A stretch of 64,000 nucleotides of DNA. It comes from JABWBD01 sp040768665. GTDB lineage: Bacteria > Planctomycetota > Planctomycetia > Pirellulales > Thermoguttaceae. Location of the stretch: positions 124,001-188,000 of the forward strand of contig JAXGMN010000020.1 in assembly GCA_040768665.1 (NCBI GenBank). Reading direction: 5' to 3'. The position numbers and the translations under genes are program-made. The notes under the pieces were generated by a model. The model ran no database searches, was not told where the DNA came from, and worked only from the letters and a program-made list of their open reading frames with translations. Below are positions 34,899-43,021 of the stretch, in pieces; position 1 is the stretch's first letter, and each line of letters opens with the position of its first letter.

Positions 34899-36029
34899 AT
34901 GCAAATCGACGCGATCGACATTTACCACGTGGCTTTGCCCTTGCTCCGTGCGCAGCGGACCGACTTCGGCGAGTTCGACAAGCTCCAGACCGTGCTGGTG
35001 CGGATCGAGAGCGGCGAGAATGCCGGCTGGGGGGAAGCAACTCCGGGAAACGCCCCGCTGGCGGCTTCCGAATGGGCGGAAAGCGTGTTCGGCTGCATCC
35101 GGCAGTGGCTCGCTCCGGCGATCGTGGGCCGGTGGATCGATTCGGGCAACGCGCTGCAGGGCCGGCTGGCGCCGTTTCAGGGTAACCGTTTCGCCAAGGC
35201 TGCCGTGGATATCGCCTGGTGGGACCTGAAAGCCCGCTCGCAGAATCTGCCGCTCTACAAGCTCTTCGACAGCCAGTGCGAATCGCTCGAGGTGGGCACT
35301 TCCTTCGACCGCATGGACACGATCGACGAACTGCTGGAATCGATCCGGCGGGCCTTCGACGAAGGGTACAGCCGAGTCGAACTCAAGCTTCGCCCCGGCT
35401 GGGATGTCCACATGCTCAACGTGGTACGCCAGGAATTTCCCGTCGAAGACTTCCACACCGACGTCGAAGGGACGATGCGGCTGGACCACATGGAGCTGCT
35501 CTGCCGCATGGATGACTTCGCCATGACGATGGTCGAGCAGCCGCTGCCGCCGGACGATCTGGTAGGCCATGCGATGGTTCAGGAGGCGATTCGCACACCC
35601 GTATGCCTGGATGAGGCCGTCACCACGCCCGAACAGGCGGACATGGCCCTTGAGCTGCACAGTTGCCGGTACATGAACATTCGCCCGGGCCGCGTGGGCG
35701 GGATCACGCCCGCGATCGCCATTCACGACGCCTGCCGCGACGCCGGAGTTCCCTGCCGGGCGGGAGCCGCGCCGCAGAGCGCCATCGGCACCCGTGCGGT
35801 GCTCGCCATGGCGACCAAATCGAATTTCAACTATCCGGCCGACTACTTTCCGTCGCAGGCGATTTTCCAGCAGGATCTCTTCGAACCTCTCGCGGCCGCC
35901 AAAGACGCTTCCGATGGAAAGCTCCGCGTCCAGCTTTGGTCCGACTCCGGCCTCGGCGTCGAGCCCGATTTGGAGTTGGTGAAGAATCTTGCAATCCATC
36001 ACGCGAGGATCGAGGCGGGCCAATCGTGA
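34899..36029 (+). CDS. Enolase-superfamily enzyme, o-succinylbenzoate synthase-like
   Basis: This is a 376-residue protein of the mandelate racemase/muconate lactonising/OSBS group. The capping domain begins MQIDAIDIYHVALPLLRAQRTDFGEF. The barrel has KAAVDIAWWDLKARSQNLPLYKLF, GYSRVELKLRPGWD (catalytic-lysine strand), FHTDVEGTM (Asp ligand), MVEQPL (Glu ligand), and VCLDEAVTTPEQADMAL (third ligand). It would abstract an alpha proton from a carboxylate; OSBS (menaquinone route) or N-acylamino acid racemase are the usual activities of the closest family. No other men gene is here, so I give no symbol. The ABM-domain gene follows by 28 bases. Confidence 0.85.
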   Translation: MQIDAIDIYHVALPLLRAQRTDFGEFDKLQTVLVRIESGENAGWGEATPGNAPLAASEWAESVFGCIRQWLAPAIVGRWIDSGNALQGRLAPFQGNRFAKAAVDIAWWDLKARSQNLPLYKLFDSQCESLEVGTSFDRMDTIDELLESIRRAFDEGYSRVELKLRPGWDVHMLNVVRQEFPVEDFHTDVEGTMRLDHMELLCRMDDFAMTMVEQPLPPDDLVGHAMVQEAIRTPVCLDEAVTTPEQADMALELHSCRYMNIRPGRVGGITPAIAIHDACRDAGVPCRAGAAPQSAIGTRAVLAMATKSNFNYPADYFPSQAIFQQDLFEPLAAAKDASDGKLRVQLWSDSGLGVEPDLELVKNLAIHHARIEAGQS

Positions 36030-36057
36030 ACCCTATCAACCATTGCGGAGCAAGAAC

Positions 36058-36366
36058 ATGATTTGCGTCGTTGCCACGATCGAGGTCTCTGACGGCCGGC
36101 GCGCCGACTTCCTGGCGGAATTCCACAAGATCGTTCCGATGGTCCGGGACGAGAACGGATGCATCGAGTACGGGCCGATGATCGACGTGCCGACCAACAT
36201 CGGTTTGCAGCCCCCGGCGAGGGAAAACGTGGTCGTGGTCCTCGAGAAATGGGAGAGCATTGAAGCTCTCGAACGCCACCTGATGGCCCCGCACATGGTC
36301 GAATACCGCAAACAGGTCAAGGACATGGTGGTCGGGACCTTGCTCCAGGTGCTGGAGCCCGCATAA
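36058..36366 (+). CDS. Antibiotic biosynthesis monooxygenase (ABM) domain protein
   Basis: This is a 102-residue single-domain protein: MICVVATIEVSDGRRADFLAEFHKIVPMVRDENGCIEY ... VVVVLEKWESIEALERHLMAPHMVEY. This is the dimeric ferredoxin-like ABM fold shared by quinol monooxygenase YgiN, LsrG and haem-degrading relatives. The E-KWES-EAL-H motif is standard. Its partner and substrate are unknown; linkage to the enolase-superfamily gene suggests a shared small-molecule pathway. Confidence 0.88.
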   Translation: MICVVATIEVSDGRRADFLAEFHKIVPMVRDENGCIEYGPMIDVPTNIGLQPPARENVVVVLEKWESIEALERHLMAPHMVEYRKQVKDMVVGTLLQVLEPA

Positions 36367-36457
36367 TCGGGAAAACCCGGGCTGCAGCCGGGCTGCTTAT
36401 CAATGCTCGCCTGTTGGTCTTCGAAGTGTCGAAACCTCGCCTGATTGAGGAGAAGCG

Positions 36458-37957
36458 ATGAACTCTTTCATCATCAGACTCCTGCCGATCGTGATGCTCG
36501 CGCCCTTGTTCTACCAGGCGGAGGCCGCTTCTGCCGCGAAATCGAATCCACCTAACATCCTCGTCGCGCTGGCCGACGACCTGGGCTATGGCGACCTGGC
36601 GTGCTACGGCAATCCGGTCATCAAGACCCCGCACCTCGATCAGCTCGCTTCGGAGGGGATACGGCTGACGAGCTACTACGCTCCCGCGGCAAACTGCTCC
36701 CCGTCGCGAACGGGCCTGATGACCGGCCGCACTCCCAACCGCGTCGGCGTCTACAACTGGATTCCCATGTTTTCGCCGATGCACGTCGGCCGCAACGAGA
36801 TTACGGCGGCGACCTTGTTGCGGCGCGCCGGATATTCCACCTGCCACGCCGGAAAATGGCACCTCAACGGGCAGTTCAATCTGCCCGGGCAGCCGCAGCC
36901 CGGCGACCACGGCTTCGATCATTGGTTCTCGACGCAGAACAACGCCCTGCCTTGCCATCACGATCCGGACAACTTCGTCCGCAACGGCAGGCCGGTCGGC
37001 CGCCTCGAAGGTTTTTCCGGGCCGCTGGTGGCCGGCGAAGCGATCCGCTGGCTCGAAAGCGGACGCGATCCCGAGAAGCCGTTCTTCCTGTTCGTGTGCT
37101 TCCACGAGCCGCACGAGCCGATCGCCACCGACAAGCAATTCGTCGAGATGTACGCGTCCGACGACCCGAGCCTGCCGGTCCATCACGGAAACGTCACGCA
37201 GTTGGACCACGCTTTCGGGCTGTTGATGCAGGCGCTCGACCGGCTGAAGCTCCGCGACAGCACGCTCGTGTTCTTCACCAGCGATAACGGGCCTGCGATT
37301 ACCAACTATCACCCGCACGGCTCGGCGGGCCCGCTGCGTCACAAGAAGGGACATCTTTACGAGGGCGGGATCCGGGTGCCGGGCATTCTGCGATGGCCCG
37401 GCCACGTGCGCGCCGGAGAAGTCTGCGACGAGCCGGTCAGCGGACTCGACTTCTTGCCGACCGTTTGTGAACTCGTTGGAATCGAGGCCCCCAAGGATCG
37501 CCCACTCGACGGAACGAGCTTTTTGCCGGTTCTCGAGGGGAGGCCGATCGAAAGGAAGACGCCGCTCTACTGGCAGTTCCATTACGCATCGAGCAAGCCC
37601 AAGGTGGCCCTGCGGCTCGGCGACTGGAAACTGCTTGCTCATCTGGACACGCCCGAAGAGAAACCGACGGCCGGTATCACGGCGGAGAGCCAGAAGGCAA
37701 TCAAAACGGCCGAACCGAGCGCGTTCGAACTGTACAACCTCCGCGACGACCTCGGCGAGACCAACGATCTGGCCCGGGCGGAACCCGAGCGCGTGGCTGT
37801 TATGGCGGAGAATCTCAAGGACCTCTTTTACGAAGTTCGCCAGGAGTGTCCGACCTGGCCGCCGTTCGACTGGCCGCGCTACGAAGGCAAGCGGATCCGG
37901 GCCGCACAGGAGGCGGGAATCTGGCCGCAGTGGAAGAAGGGCCGGGAGTCGAAATAG
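36458..37957 (+). CDS. Secreted sulfatase
   Basis: This is a 499-residue intact sulfatase with a signal peptide (MNSFIIRLLPIVMLAPLFYQAEA). NPPNILVALADDLGYGDLACYGN and CSPSRTGLMTGRTPNRVGVY carry the metal site and the formylglycine cysteine (~80). HAGKWHLNG, TSDNGPA and YEGGIRVPGILRWPG complete the fold. The C-terminal ELYNLRDDLGETNDLA is the usual sulfatase ending. It should remove sulfate from extracellular carbohydrate. It stands 91 bases after the ABM gene. A caspase-like pseudogene on the other strand abuts its stop codon. Confidence 0.93.
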   Translation: MNSFIIRLLPIVMLAPLFYQAEAASAAKSNPPNILVALADDLGYGDLACYGNPVIKTPHLDQLASEGIRLTSYYAPAANCSPSRTGLMTGRTPNRVGVYNWIPMFSPMHVGRNEITAATLLRRAGYSTCHAGKWHLNGQFNLPGQPQPGDHGFDHWFSTQNNALPCHHDPDNFVRNGRPVGRLEGFSGPLVAGEAIRWLESGRDPEKPFFLFVCFHEPHEPIATDKQFVEMYASDDPSLPVHHGNVTQLDHAFGLLMQALDRLKLRDSTLVFFTSDNGPAITNYHPHGSAGPLRHKKGHLYEGGIRVPGILRWPGHVRAGEVCDEPVSGLDFLPTVCELVGIEAPKDRPLDGTSFLPVLEGRPIERKTPLYWQFHYASSKPKVALRLGDWKLLAHLDTPEEKPTAGITAESQKAIKTAEPSAFELYNLRDDLGETNDLARAEPERVAVMAENLKDLFYEVRQECPTWPPFDWPRYEGKRIRAAQEAGIWPQWKKGRESK

Positions 37958-37959
37958 CC

Positions 37960-38441
37960 GACAGCAGCGTCCGTTCAGGATCTTTCAAGGACGCTTCCAT
38001 TGGACAAAGGTAACTGGTTTTGTCCAAGTGGACTCCATGCCCGCTGAACGCGACCACCACGGTGGGCTGGTGAAAAGAGACGGTTTCGGGCCCCATTTCT
38101 GTTCCACACACCACGCAAGGCAGAGCGATTTTGCCGTATTTTTTGGGGTCGGAACAAAAACAGCCAACGCTCTCGCAGGCAACTTTTCACCAGCCCACCA
38201 CCACGGTGTCGCCCTCAACCAACATCGATAGAAGACCCTCCAATTGTCGCTGGATGTTGATCTTAGAAGGCTTGTATTTGCTCACGTCAGTCCACTCGCA
38301 AGCTGTGGCTTGTGCTCCGAAAAGCACCAGCAGCATCCACAACCCAGCAGCCGCGAACGGCAGTCGCGGCAAAAGCCGACCAGAAATCATTGTCCTGTCT
38401 CGGATATTCTTGGCCTCAATCACGACTTGGGACGATTTCAC
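37960..38441 (-). pseudogene. Caspase-like (peptidase C14) remnant, interrupted by a MITE
   Basis: Minus-strand frames read a start with MISGRLLPRLPFAAAGLWMLLVLFGAQATA (signal-like), then INIQRQLEGLLSMLVEGDTVVV. After a 137-bp inserted element the same protein continues VVVAFSGHGVHLDKTSYLCPMEASLKDP. SGHG is the catalytic-His motif of caspase-fold C14 peptidases, and YLCPxxA follows it in bacterial members. The region between signal and helix is too short, and the catalytic Cys part is missing because the remnant ends at the sulfatase stop. It is therefore internally deleted, interrupted and 3' truncated. Confidence 0.6.
38062..38198. mobile_element. MITE-like element inside the caspase remnant
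   Basis: Perfect 16-bp terminal inverted repeats GTGGGCTGGTGAAAAG (38062-38077) and CTTTTCACCAGCCCAC (38183-38198) are flanked by the 7-bp direct repeat CACCACG (38055-38061 and 38199-38205). Removing the element plus one repeat restores the reading DTVVVAFSGHG of the caspase-like gene. It is 137 bp with no coding capacity, and differs in sequence from the other palindromic elements. Confidence 0.8.
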
Positions 38442-38801
38442 CGTCTTTCCTCCATGATCGTTCCGAATTAAGCTGGGAGAATGAAGAAAGCAATCCTGTC
38501 CTCTCCGCTAATGAAAGCCGCTTGCGAATCGTCGTAAGTGGCTTGTTTGATTGCACTTATCTCGCCAGGCAGCGTCTCGTCCAATCGTTCACCAGCACAA
38601 AAGCGTTTGCTTGGCCTCTCCGGTCAACGAAGCCCCACAGTCGGCACACTCGAATACTCTTGTCTCACCCACTTTCCACTTGTCCTCCTTCAATACGCAG
38701 AGCGAACCTCTTGACGAACGGCAGGCGGCCTTCTTAGGGGCGGCCTTGCCGATCCACCCAAACGTCTGCGATCCCGTTCAGGACTGTGGGTACACTCCTT
38801 G
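38206..38801. other. Caspase remnant 5' end and decayed sequence before fur
   Basis: Beyond the caspase remnant (to 38441) no intact gene is seen. On the minus strand around 38590-38700 a frame reads LKEDKWKVGETRVFECADCGASLTG, with a CxxC zinc-ribbon look, but it has no proper start and stops after LLCW. This is probably a second decayed gene. Confidence 0.3.
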
Positions 38802-38830
38802 TTGACATAAAATACCATTCAGGATAGATT
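38802..38830 (+). promoter_or_regulatory. Sigma-70-type promoter of fur
   Basis: TTGACA (38802-38807) and TAGATT (38825-38830) are spaced by 17 bases, 15 bases before the fur ATG at 38846. The spacer is AT-rich (TAAAATACCATTCAGGA) and could hold an autoregulatory site, but no clear Fur or PerR box is visible. Confidence 0.6.
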
Positions 38831-38845
38831 ACCGCTGGTGCACCC

Positions 38846-39289
38846 ATGAATCCCGAACAGATCGCCGAAAGGCTCCTGGAATTTGAGTCGCTGTGCCGCC
38901 GCCAGGGTGTACCGCTGACGGTCCAGCGTCAGGTGGTGCTGGAAGCAGTCCTCGAACGAGACGACCACCCCACGGCGGACCGGATCGTGGAGGTCGCGAA
39001 GGAGCGAGTTCCGAACATCTCCCGAACTACCGTCTATCGGGTGCTCGACGCCCTGGTGGACATGGGGATGATCCGCCGCCTTCACCATCCCGGTCCTGCG
39101 GTTCGCTATGATGGTAAGGTTCGGCGCCACCACCACTTGATCTGCAAACAGTGTCACAAGGTGATCGATTGGGAGGACGCTCGGCTGAACCGGCTTCGCC
39201 CGCCCGACGTCGATGCTGAAGGTTTCGAGATCGAGGACTTCTCCGTCCACTTCGTCGGCGTGTGCCGTGAGTGTCGCAAAAAAGGATAA
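38846..39289 (+). CDS. Fur/PerR-family metal-dependent repressor
   Basis: This is a 147-residue protein. The winged-helix domain (GVPLTVQRQVVLEAVLERDDHPTADRIVEVAKERVPNISRTTVYRVLDALVDMGMI) is followed by a metal-binding dimerisation domain with RRHHHLICKQCHKVIDWED (HHH and CxxC) and VCRECRKKG (second CxxC structural zinc site). It likely senses iron or peroxide. It precedes a rubredoxin remnant and rubrerythrin, an arrangement typical of PerR control of peroxide-reducing non-haem iron proteins, so PerR-like function is a fair inference. Confidence 0.9.
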   Translation: MNPEQIAERLLEFESLCRRQGVPLTVQRQVVLEAVLERDDHPTADRIVEVAKERVPNISRTTVYRVLDALVDMGMIRRLHHPGPAVRYDGKVRRHHHLICKQCHKVIDWEDARLNRLRPPDVDAEGFEIEDFSVHFVGVCRECRKKG

Positions 39290-39329
39290 GGCTCTCACAA
39301 CGGACAGAACCTCCAACGAAGGTGGCGAC

Positions 39330-39450
39330 ATGGCTCGATACGAATGTACCGTCTGCGGGATACATCCATGATGAGTTTGAGGATGGAGTGAGCCGGGATC
39401 GGCTGGTGCCCGCCACAATTTTCGAAACCCTCACCCAATACCCAACAACC
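39330..39450 (+). pseudogene. Rubredoxin fragment with frameshift
   Basis: MARYECTVCG is the N-terminal knuckle of a rubredoxin (CxxCG). One extra base follows; in the shifted frame YIHDEFEDGV and LVPATIFETL continue the family pattern (Y-x-YDE ... VPAGTxFExLP). The second Cys knuckle (CPxCG) is absent. The gene is broken and short, between fur and rubrerythrin, where an electron donor to rubrerythrin would be expected. Confidence 0.55.
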
Positions 39451-39472
39451 CAACCAAGACAAGGAGCGTTCC

Positions 39473-39973
39473 ATGTCCACCCAAGACAATCTTCAGGCCG
39501 CCTTCGCCGGTGAGAGCCAAGCCAACCGCAAATACCTTGCCTTTGCTGCCAAGGCGGACGCCGAGGGCTATCCCCAGATCGCCAAGCTCTTTCGGGCCGC
39601 CGCCGCTGCTGAGACGGTCCATGCCCACGCTCATCTGCGGGTAATGAAGGGCATCGGGGACACGAAGCAGAACCTTCAGGTGGCTATCGATGGCGAGGGA
39701 CACGAGTTCAAGGAGATGTATCCTGAGTTCATCAAACAGGCCGAAGCCGAAGGGCACAAGGCAGCCTTGATCTCGTTCCGCAACGCCAATACCGTCGAAA
39801 AGACGCACTACGGACTTTATAGCCAGGCTTTGGAGACGTTGGAATCAGGCAAGGATCTGACGCCTGCGGCCATCTACGTCTGCGATGTCTGCGGCCATAC
39901 CCACGTGGGCGAGGCCCCCGACAAGTGCCCGGTCTGCGGAGCGCCGAAAAGCAAGTTCAAGGAAGTGTGCTGA
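39473..39973 (+). CDS. rbr: Rubrerythrin
   Basis: This is a 166-residue non-haem iron peroxidase. The ferritin-like four-helix domain has AFAGESQANRKYLAFAAKA, AAAAETVHAHAHLRVM and NTVEKTHYGLYSQALE, with the ExxH/E diiron ligands. The C-terminal rubredoxin domain is YVCDVCGHTHVGEAPDKCPVCGAPKSKF. It reduces hydrogen peroxide to water using electrons from rubredoxin. It lies downstream of a Fur/PerR-type regulator, suggesting oxidative-stress control. Confidence 0.94.
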   Translation: MSTQDNLQAAFAGESQANRKYLAFAAKADAEGYPQIAKLFRAAAAAETVHAHAHLRVMKGIGDTKQNLQVAIDGEGHEFKEMYPEFIKQAEAEGHKAALISFRNANTVEKTHYGLYSQALETLESGKDLTPAAIYVCDVCGHTHVGEAPDKCPVCGAPKSKFKEVC

Positions 39974-40343
39974 CGCTCAGGTAGCAGGCTCGAACAACAC
40001 GGAAGAGCAACCGTCCGGGCCCCCGGTTTTCCGCAGTGGCCCGAACGTCGGCTCCGCCGGCTCCATCGGGCTGCCAATTCGGCAGTCGAAGAATTCTTTC
40101 CTGGCTCGGCGCTGCCAGCGTGGCGGCCAGACGGCAGGTCCTGAGACTCGATGGACGCCATAAGCCTTTTTAAGGTATAGGTTTGCGGCTTCGACCGAGG
40201 CTTTGGCGCGCCGATTGCTTTTCCCCGTCGCCGAGCGCAGCGGGTGCGCAGTTTGGCAGCCGATTTGCCCGGTGGCCCCGCCCCGAACGGAGCCACCTTT
40301 TCAACGGATTTTCGATTTCCAGAACTTCGGAGGCGAGCAAGCA
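39974..40343. other. groE upstream region
   Basis: This is 370 bases without a convincing gene. I looked for the CIRCE operator (TTAGCACTC-N9-GAGTGCTAA) in front of groES and did not find it. TTTTTAAGGTATAGG near 40165-40180 is the only AT-rich promoter-like patch. Confidence 0.4.
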
Positions 40344-40682
40344 ATGGCGAAGAAGACCGCAACTGCAGAGAAGAAGAAACCGGCCGTGGGCGAACTGAAG
40401 CTCCAGCCACTGGGCGATCGTGTCGTCGTGGAGCGTGAGGCGGCCGAGGAGGTGACCAGCGGCGGTATCGTGCTGCCGGATACCGCGAAAGACAAACCCG
40501 CCCGAGGCACGGTCGTATCACTGGGCAACGGTCGGCTGCTCGAGGACGGATCCCGCGCCGAGTTCCAGGTGAAGGCGGGGGACCGGGTCCTGTTCAGTTC
40601 CTATGCGGGCGAGCAGTTCAAGGTGGGCGACCGCGAACTGCTGCTGATGCGCGAAGAAGACATTCTGGCGGTGATCGAGTGA
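40344..40682 (+). CDS. groES: Co-chaperonin GroES
   Basis: This is a 112-residue Hsp10. It has a Lys-rich N-terminal extension (MAKKTATAEKKKPAVGE), then LKLQPLGDRVVVEREAAEEVTSGGIVLPDTAKDKPARGTVVSLG with the mobile-loop segment, VKAGDRVLFSSYAGEQFKV and EDILAVIE. It caps GroEL for ATP-driven folding. The family is usually ~95 residues, so the extension is about 15 longer. GGAGGCG lies upstream of the ATG. groEL follows after 95 bases. Confidence 0.95.
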   Translation: MAKKTATAEKKKPAVGELKLQPLGDRVVVEREAAEEVTSGGIVLPDTAKDKPARGTVVSLGNGRLLEDGSRAEFQVKAGDRVLFSSYAGEQFKVGDRELLLMREEDILAVIE

Positions 40683-40777
40683 GCCGCAGGCCCGCACCGG
40701 GCCGGCAGGACCCAATCATGAACCAATCCCGTGGCGGCCTTCCGGTTCGCCCTATCAGACGAAGGAGAATATGACCA

Positions 40778-42397
40778 ATGTCCAAGATGATTGCTTTCGA
40801 TCAGGAAGCTCGCGATGCACTGCGTCGCGGCGTCTCCAAGCTGGCTCAGGCGGTCAAGGTCACACTGGGCCCTCGCGGACGAAACGTGATCCTGCAGAAG
40901 AGCTTTGGCTCGCCGACGGTGACCAAGGACGGCGTTACGGTCGCCAAGGAAATCGACCTTGAGGACGTCTACGAGAACATGGGCGCGCGGATGGTGCGGG
41001 AAGTCGCCTCGAAAACGAGCGACGTGGCCGGCGACGGCACCACCACGGCGACCATTCTCGCCGAGGCGATTTTCAACGAAGGTCTGCGAGCCGTCGTTGC
41101 CGGCGTGAATCCTATCCAGCTCAAGAGCGGCATGGAAAAGGCCGTGGTCGACATTATCGAGCGGCTCAAGAAGATGTCGATCGCCATCAAGACGAAGAAG
41201 GAAATGGCTCAGGTCGCCAGCGTTGCCGCCAACAATGATGAAGAGATCGGCAGCCTGCTGGCCGAGGCGATGGAAAAGGTCGGCAAGGACGGCGTTATAA
41301 CGGTTGATGAGGGAAAGAGCCTGGCTACCGAGGTCGAATGGGTCGAAGGCATGCAGTTCGACCGCGGCTATCTCTCGCCGTACTTCGTCACCGATCCGCA
41401 GAAGATGGAAGCGGTGCTCGAAGACGCCTATGTACTTATCCACGAGAAGAAGCTCTCGAACATCAAGGAACTGGTTCCGGTCCTGGAGGCGATCGTCCAG
41501 GCAGGCAAGCCGCTGTTGATCGTCGCCGAGGACGTGGACGGCGAGGCGCTCGCGACGCTCGTGATCAACAAGCTCCGCGGCACGTTCAAGTGCTGTGCCG
41601 TGAAGGCCCCAGGCTACGGCGATCGCCGCAAGGCCATGCTGGAAGACATTGCAATTCTCACGGGCGGCCAGGCGCTGTTCGAGAGCCTCGGCAAGAAGCT
41701 CGAGAACGTGACGATCGCCGACCTCGGCCGTGCGAAGCGGATCGTGATCGACAAGGACAACACCACGGTCATCGAGGGCGCCGGCCGCAGCGAAGAGATC
41801 AAGGGCCGCATCGAGCAGTTGCGGCGCGAGATCGAAAACACGACCAGCGACTACGACCGCGAAAAACTCGAAGAGCGGCTGGCAAAGCTGGCCGGCGGTG
41901 TGGCGAAGATCAACGTCGGCGCCGCCACCGAGAGCGAGATGAAGGAAAAGAAGGCCCGCGTCGAAGACGCGCTGCACGCCACGCGTGCGGCGGTCGAAGA
42001 AGGCATTCTGCCGGGCGGCGGCGTGGCACTGCTGCGTGCCTCGACCTCCGTCAAGCCGGAGGGGCTTGCGCAGGACGAAGAGGTCGGCTACAAGATCATC
42101 CTGCGGGCGTGCCGTGCTCCTTTGACCCAGATCGCCGACAACGCGGGCCAGGACGGCGGCATCGTCTGCGAGAAAGTCAGCGAAGCGAAAGGCAACAACG
42201 GCTACAATGCGGCAACCGGTGTGTACGAGGACATGGTATCCGCGGGCGTGATCGACCCGACCAAGGTCACGCGGACCGCGCTACAGAACGCCTCGAGCGT
42301 GGCCACACTGTTGCTCACCAGCGACGCGGTGATCGCCGAGAAGCCGAAAGAAGAGAAGGCCGCGGCCGGACACGGCGGTGGCCACGACATGTACTAA
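40778..42397 (+). CDS. groEL: Chaperonin GroEL
   Basis: This is a 539-residue Hsp60 with VKVTLGPRGRNVILQKSFGSPTVTKDGVTVAKEI, VAGDGTTTATILAEAI (nucleotide site), KAPGYGDRRKAMLEDIAILTGG and VEEGILPGGGVALLR. It forms the folding double ring with GroES. The C-terminus is AAAGHGGGHDMY rather than a plain GGM repeat tail, so the flexible tail is short and histidine-containing. ATGs at 40771 and 40778 are in different frames; the latter starts MSKMIAFDQEAR as expected. A GC-rich hairpin terminator follows. Confidence 0.96.
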   Translation: MSKMIAFDQEARDALRRGVSKLAQAVKVTLGPRGRNVILQKSFGSPTVTKDGVTVAKEIDLEDVYENMGARMVREVASKTSDVAGDGTTTATILAEAIFNEGLRAVVAGVNPIQLKSGMEKAVVDIIERLKKMSIAIKTKKEMAQVASVAANNDEEIGSLLAEAMEKVGKDGVITVDEGKSLATEVEWVEGMQFDRGYLSPYFVTDPQKMEAVLEDAYVLIHEKKLSNIKELVPVLEAIVQAGKPLLIVAEDVDGEALATLVINKLRGTFKCCAVKAPGYGDRRKAMLEDIAILTGGQALFESLGKKLENVTIADLGRAKRIVIDKDNTTVIEGAGRSEEIKGRIEQLRREIENTTSDYDREKLEERLAKLAGGVAKINVGAATESEMKEKKARVEDALHATRAAVEEGILPGGGVALLRASTSVKPEGLAQDEEVGYKIILRACRAPLTQIADNAGQDGGIVCEKVSEAKGNNGYNAATGVYEDMVSAGVIDPTKVTRTALQNASSVATLLLTSDAVIAEKPKEEKAAAGHGGGHDMY

Positions 42398-42475
42398 ACG
42401 CTGAAACGGCGGAAGCTGTTCGGCCGCCCCGGACCGATCGGCAGTCGCCTGCTCAGTGCTCCCCCCCTGATCAGC

Positions 42476-42519
42476 CCGCCGGCTTCGGAGTCACTCCGGG
42501 GCCGGCGGTTCTTTTTTCT
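42476..42519 (+). terminator. Intrinsic terminator of groESL
   Basis: CCGCCGGC (42476-42483) pairs with GCCGGCGG (42501-42508), with an inner CGGAGT/ACTCCG stem, followed by TTCTTTTTTC. This is a rho-independent terminator ~80 bases after groEL, overlapping the 3' end of the convergent gene. Confidence 0.75.
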
Positions 42520-43021
42520 CCGGCAGGGTTTCCCATGCCTCGGAATCTTCGTGTGCGGTGACGAGCGCCGGGAGGCCTGCTTCGAGAGGACCGCGGTACT
42601 GTTCGTTCAATTGGCCTGCGATCTGTTTCATCGGAAAGCGCTGGCCGGCTCGAAAGCGGCCTTCGCCGACGTAGAATACGACGGGCGGGCTGGTCATCCA
42701 CATCGCGAAATGCTCGCCCACCCGCTGCGTCAGTTCCATTGATGCCTGAACAAACGGTCCGTCGGCGATGAAGACAATGTGAACCGGCTTCTTTGACTTA
42801 GCCCAAAGGCGATCGCAGCCGCGCTGCAGCACGCCCGCGAGACGATGCCGAAGAAAACTCACCTGCTCATCGAGCTCTCTGCCGATGTACGGCTCCAGAT
42901 CGCCTGCCGCGGATCGCACCAACGGCACGGCATCACCCCCCAGCCCGACCCCCCCCACATACCAACGGAGATCGGCTGTTTCGATCAGCACAACCAACAG
43001 GACCGGTTCTTTCGAGTTCAC
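42491..43021 (-). CDS. Conserved-looking protein of unknown function in two-component operon
   Basis: This is a 176-residue cytoplasmic protein starting at GTG (MNSKEPVLLVVLIETADLRWYVGGVGLGGDAVPLVRS). The GTGA overlap with the stop of the response-regulator gene fixes the start. It contains GRELDEQVSFLRHRLAGVLQRGCDRL, VHIVFIADGPFVQASMELTQRVGEHFAMWMTSPPVVFYV and LPALVTAHEDSEAWETLPEKKEPPAPE. Alternating strands and helices suggest an alpha/beta fold. I do not recognise the family. Translational coupling to the signalling genes suggests it works with them. Confidence 0.75.
   Translation of the reverse strand: MNSKEPVLLVVLIETADLRWYVGGVGLGGDAVPLVRSAAGDLEPYIGRELDEQVSFLRHRLAGVLQRGCDRLWAKSKKPVHIVFIADGPFVQASMELTQRVGEHFAMWMTSPPVVFYVGEGRFRAGQRFPMKQIAGQLNEQYRGPLEAGLPALVTAHEDSEAWETLPEKKEPPAPE

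Noticed and set aside
40150..40343. CIRCE/HrcA operator upstream of groES
   Set aside because: No TTAGCACTC-N9-GAGTGCTAA or close variant could be found.
41338..42561. Long 407-codon open frame overlapping groEL
   Set aside because: It is an Arg/Gly-rich shadow of groEL in another frame, a common effect of high GC.
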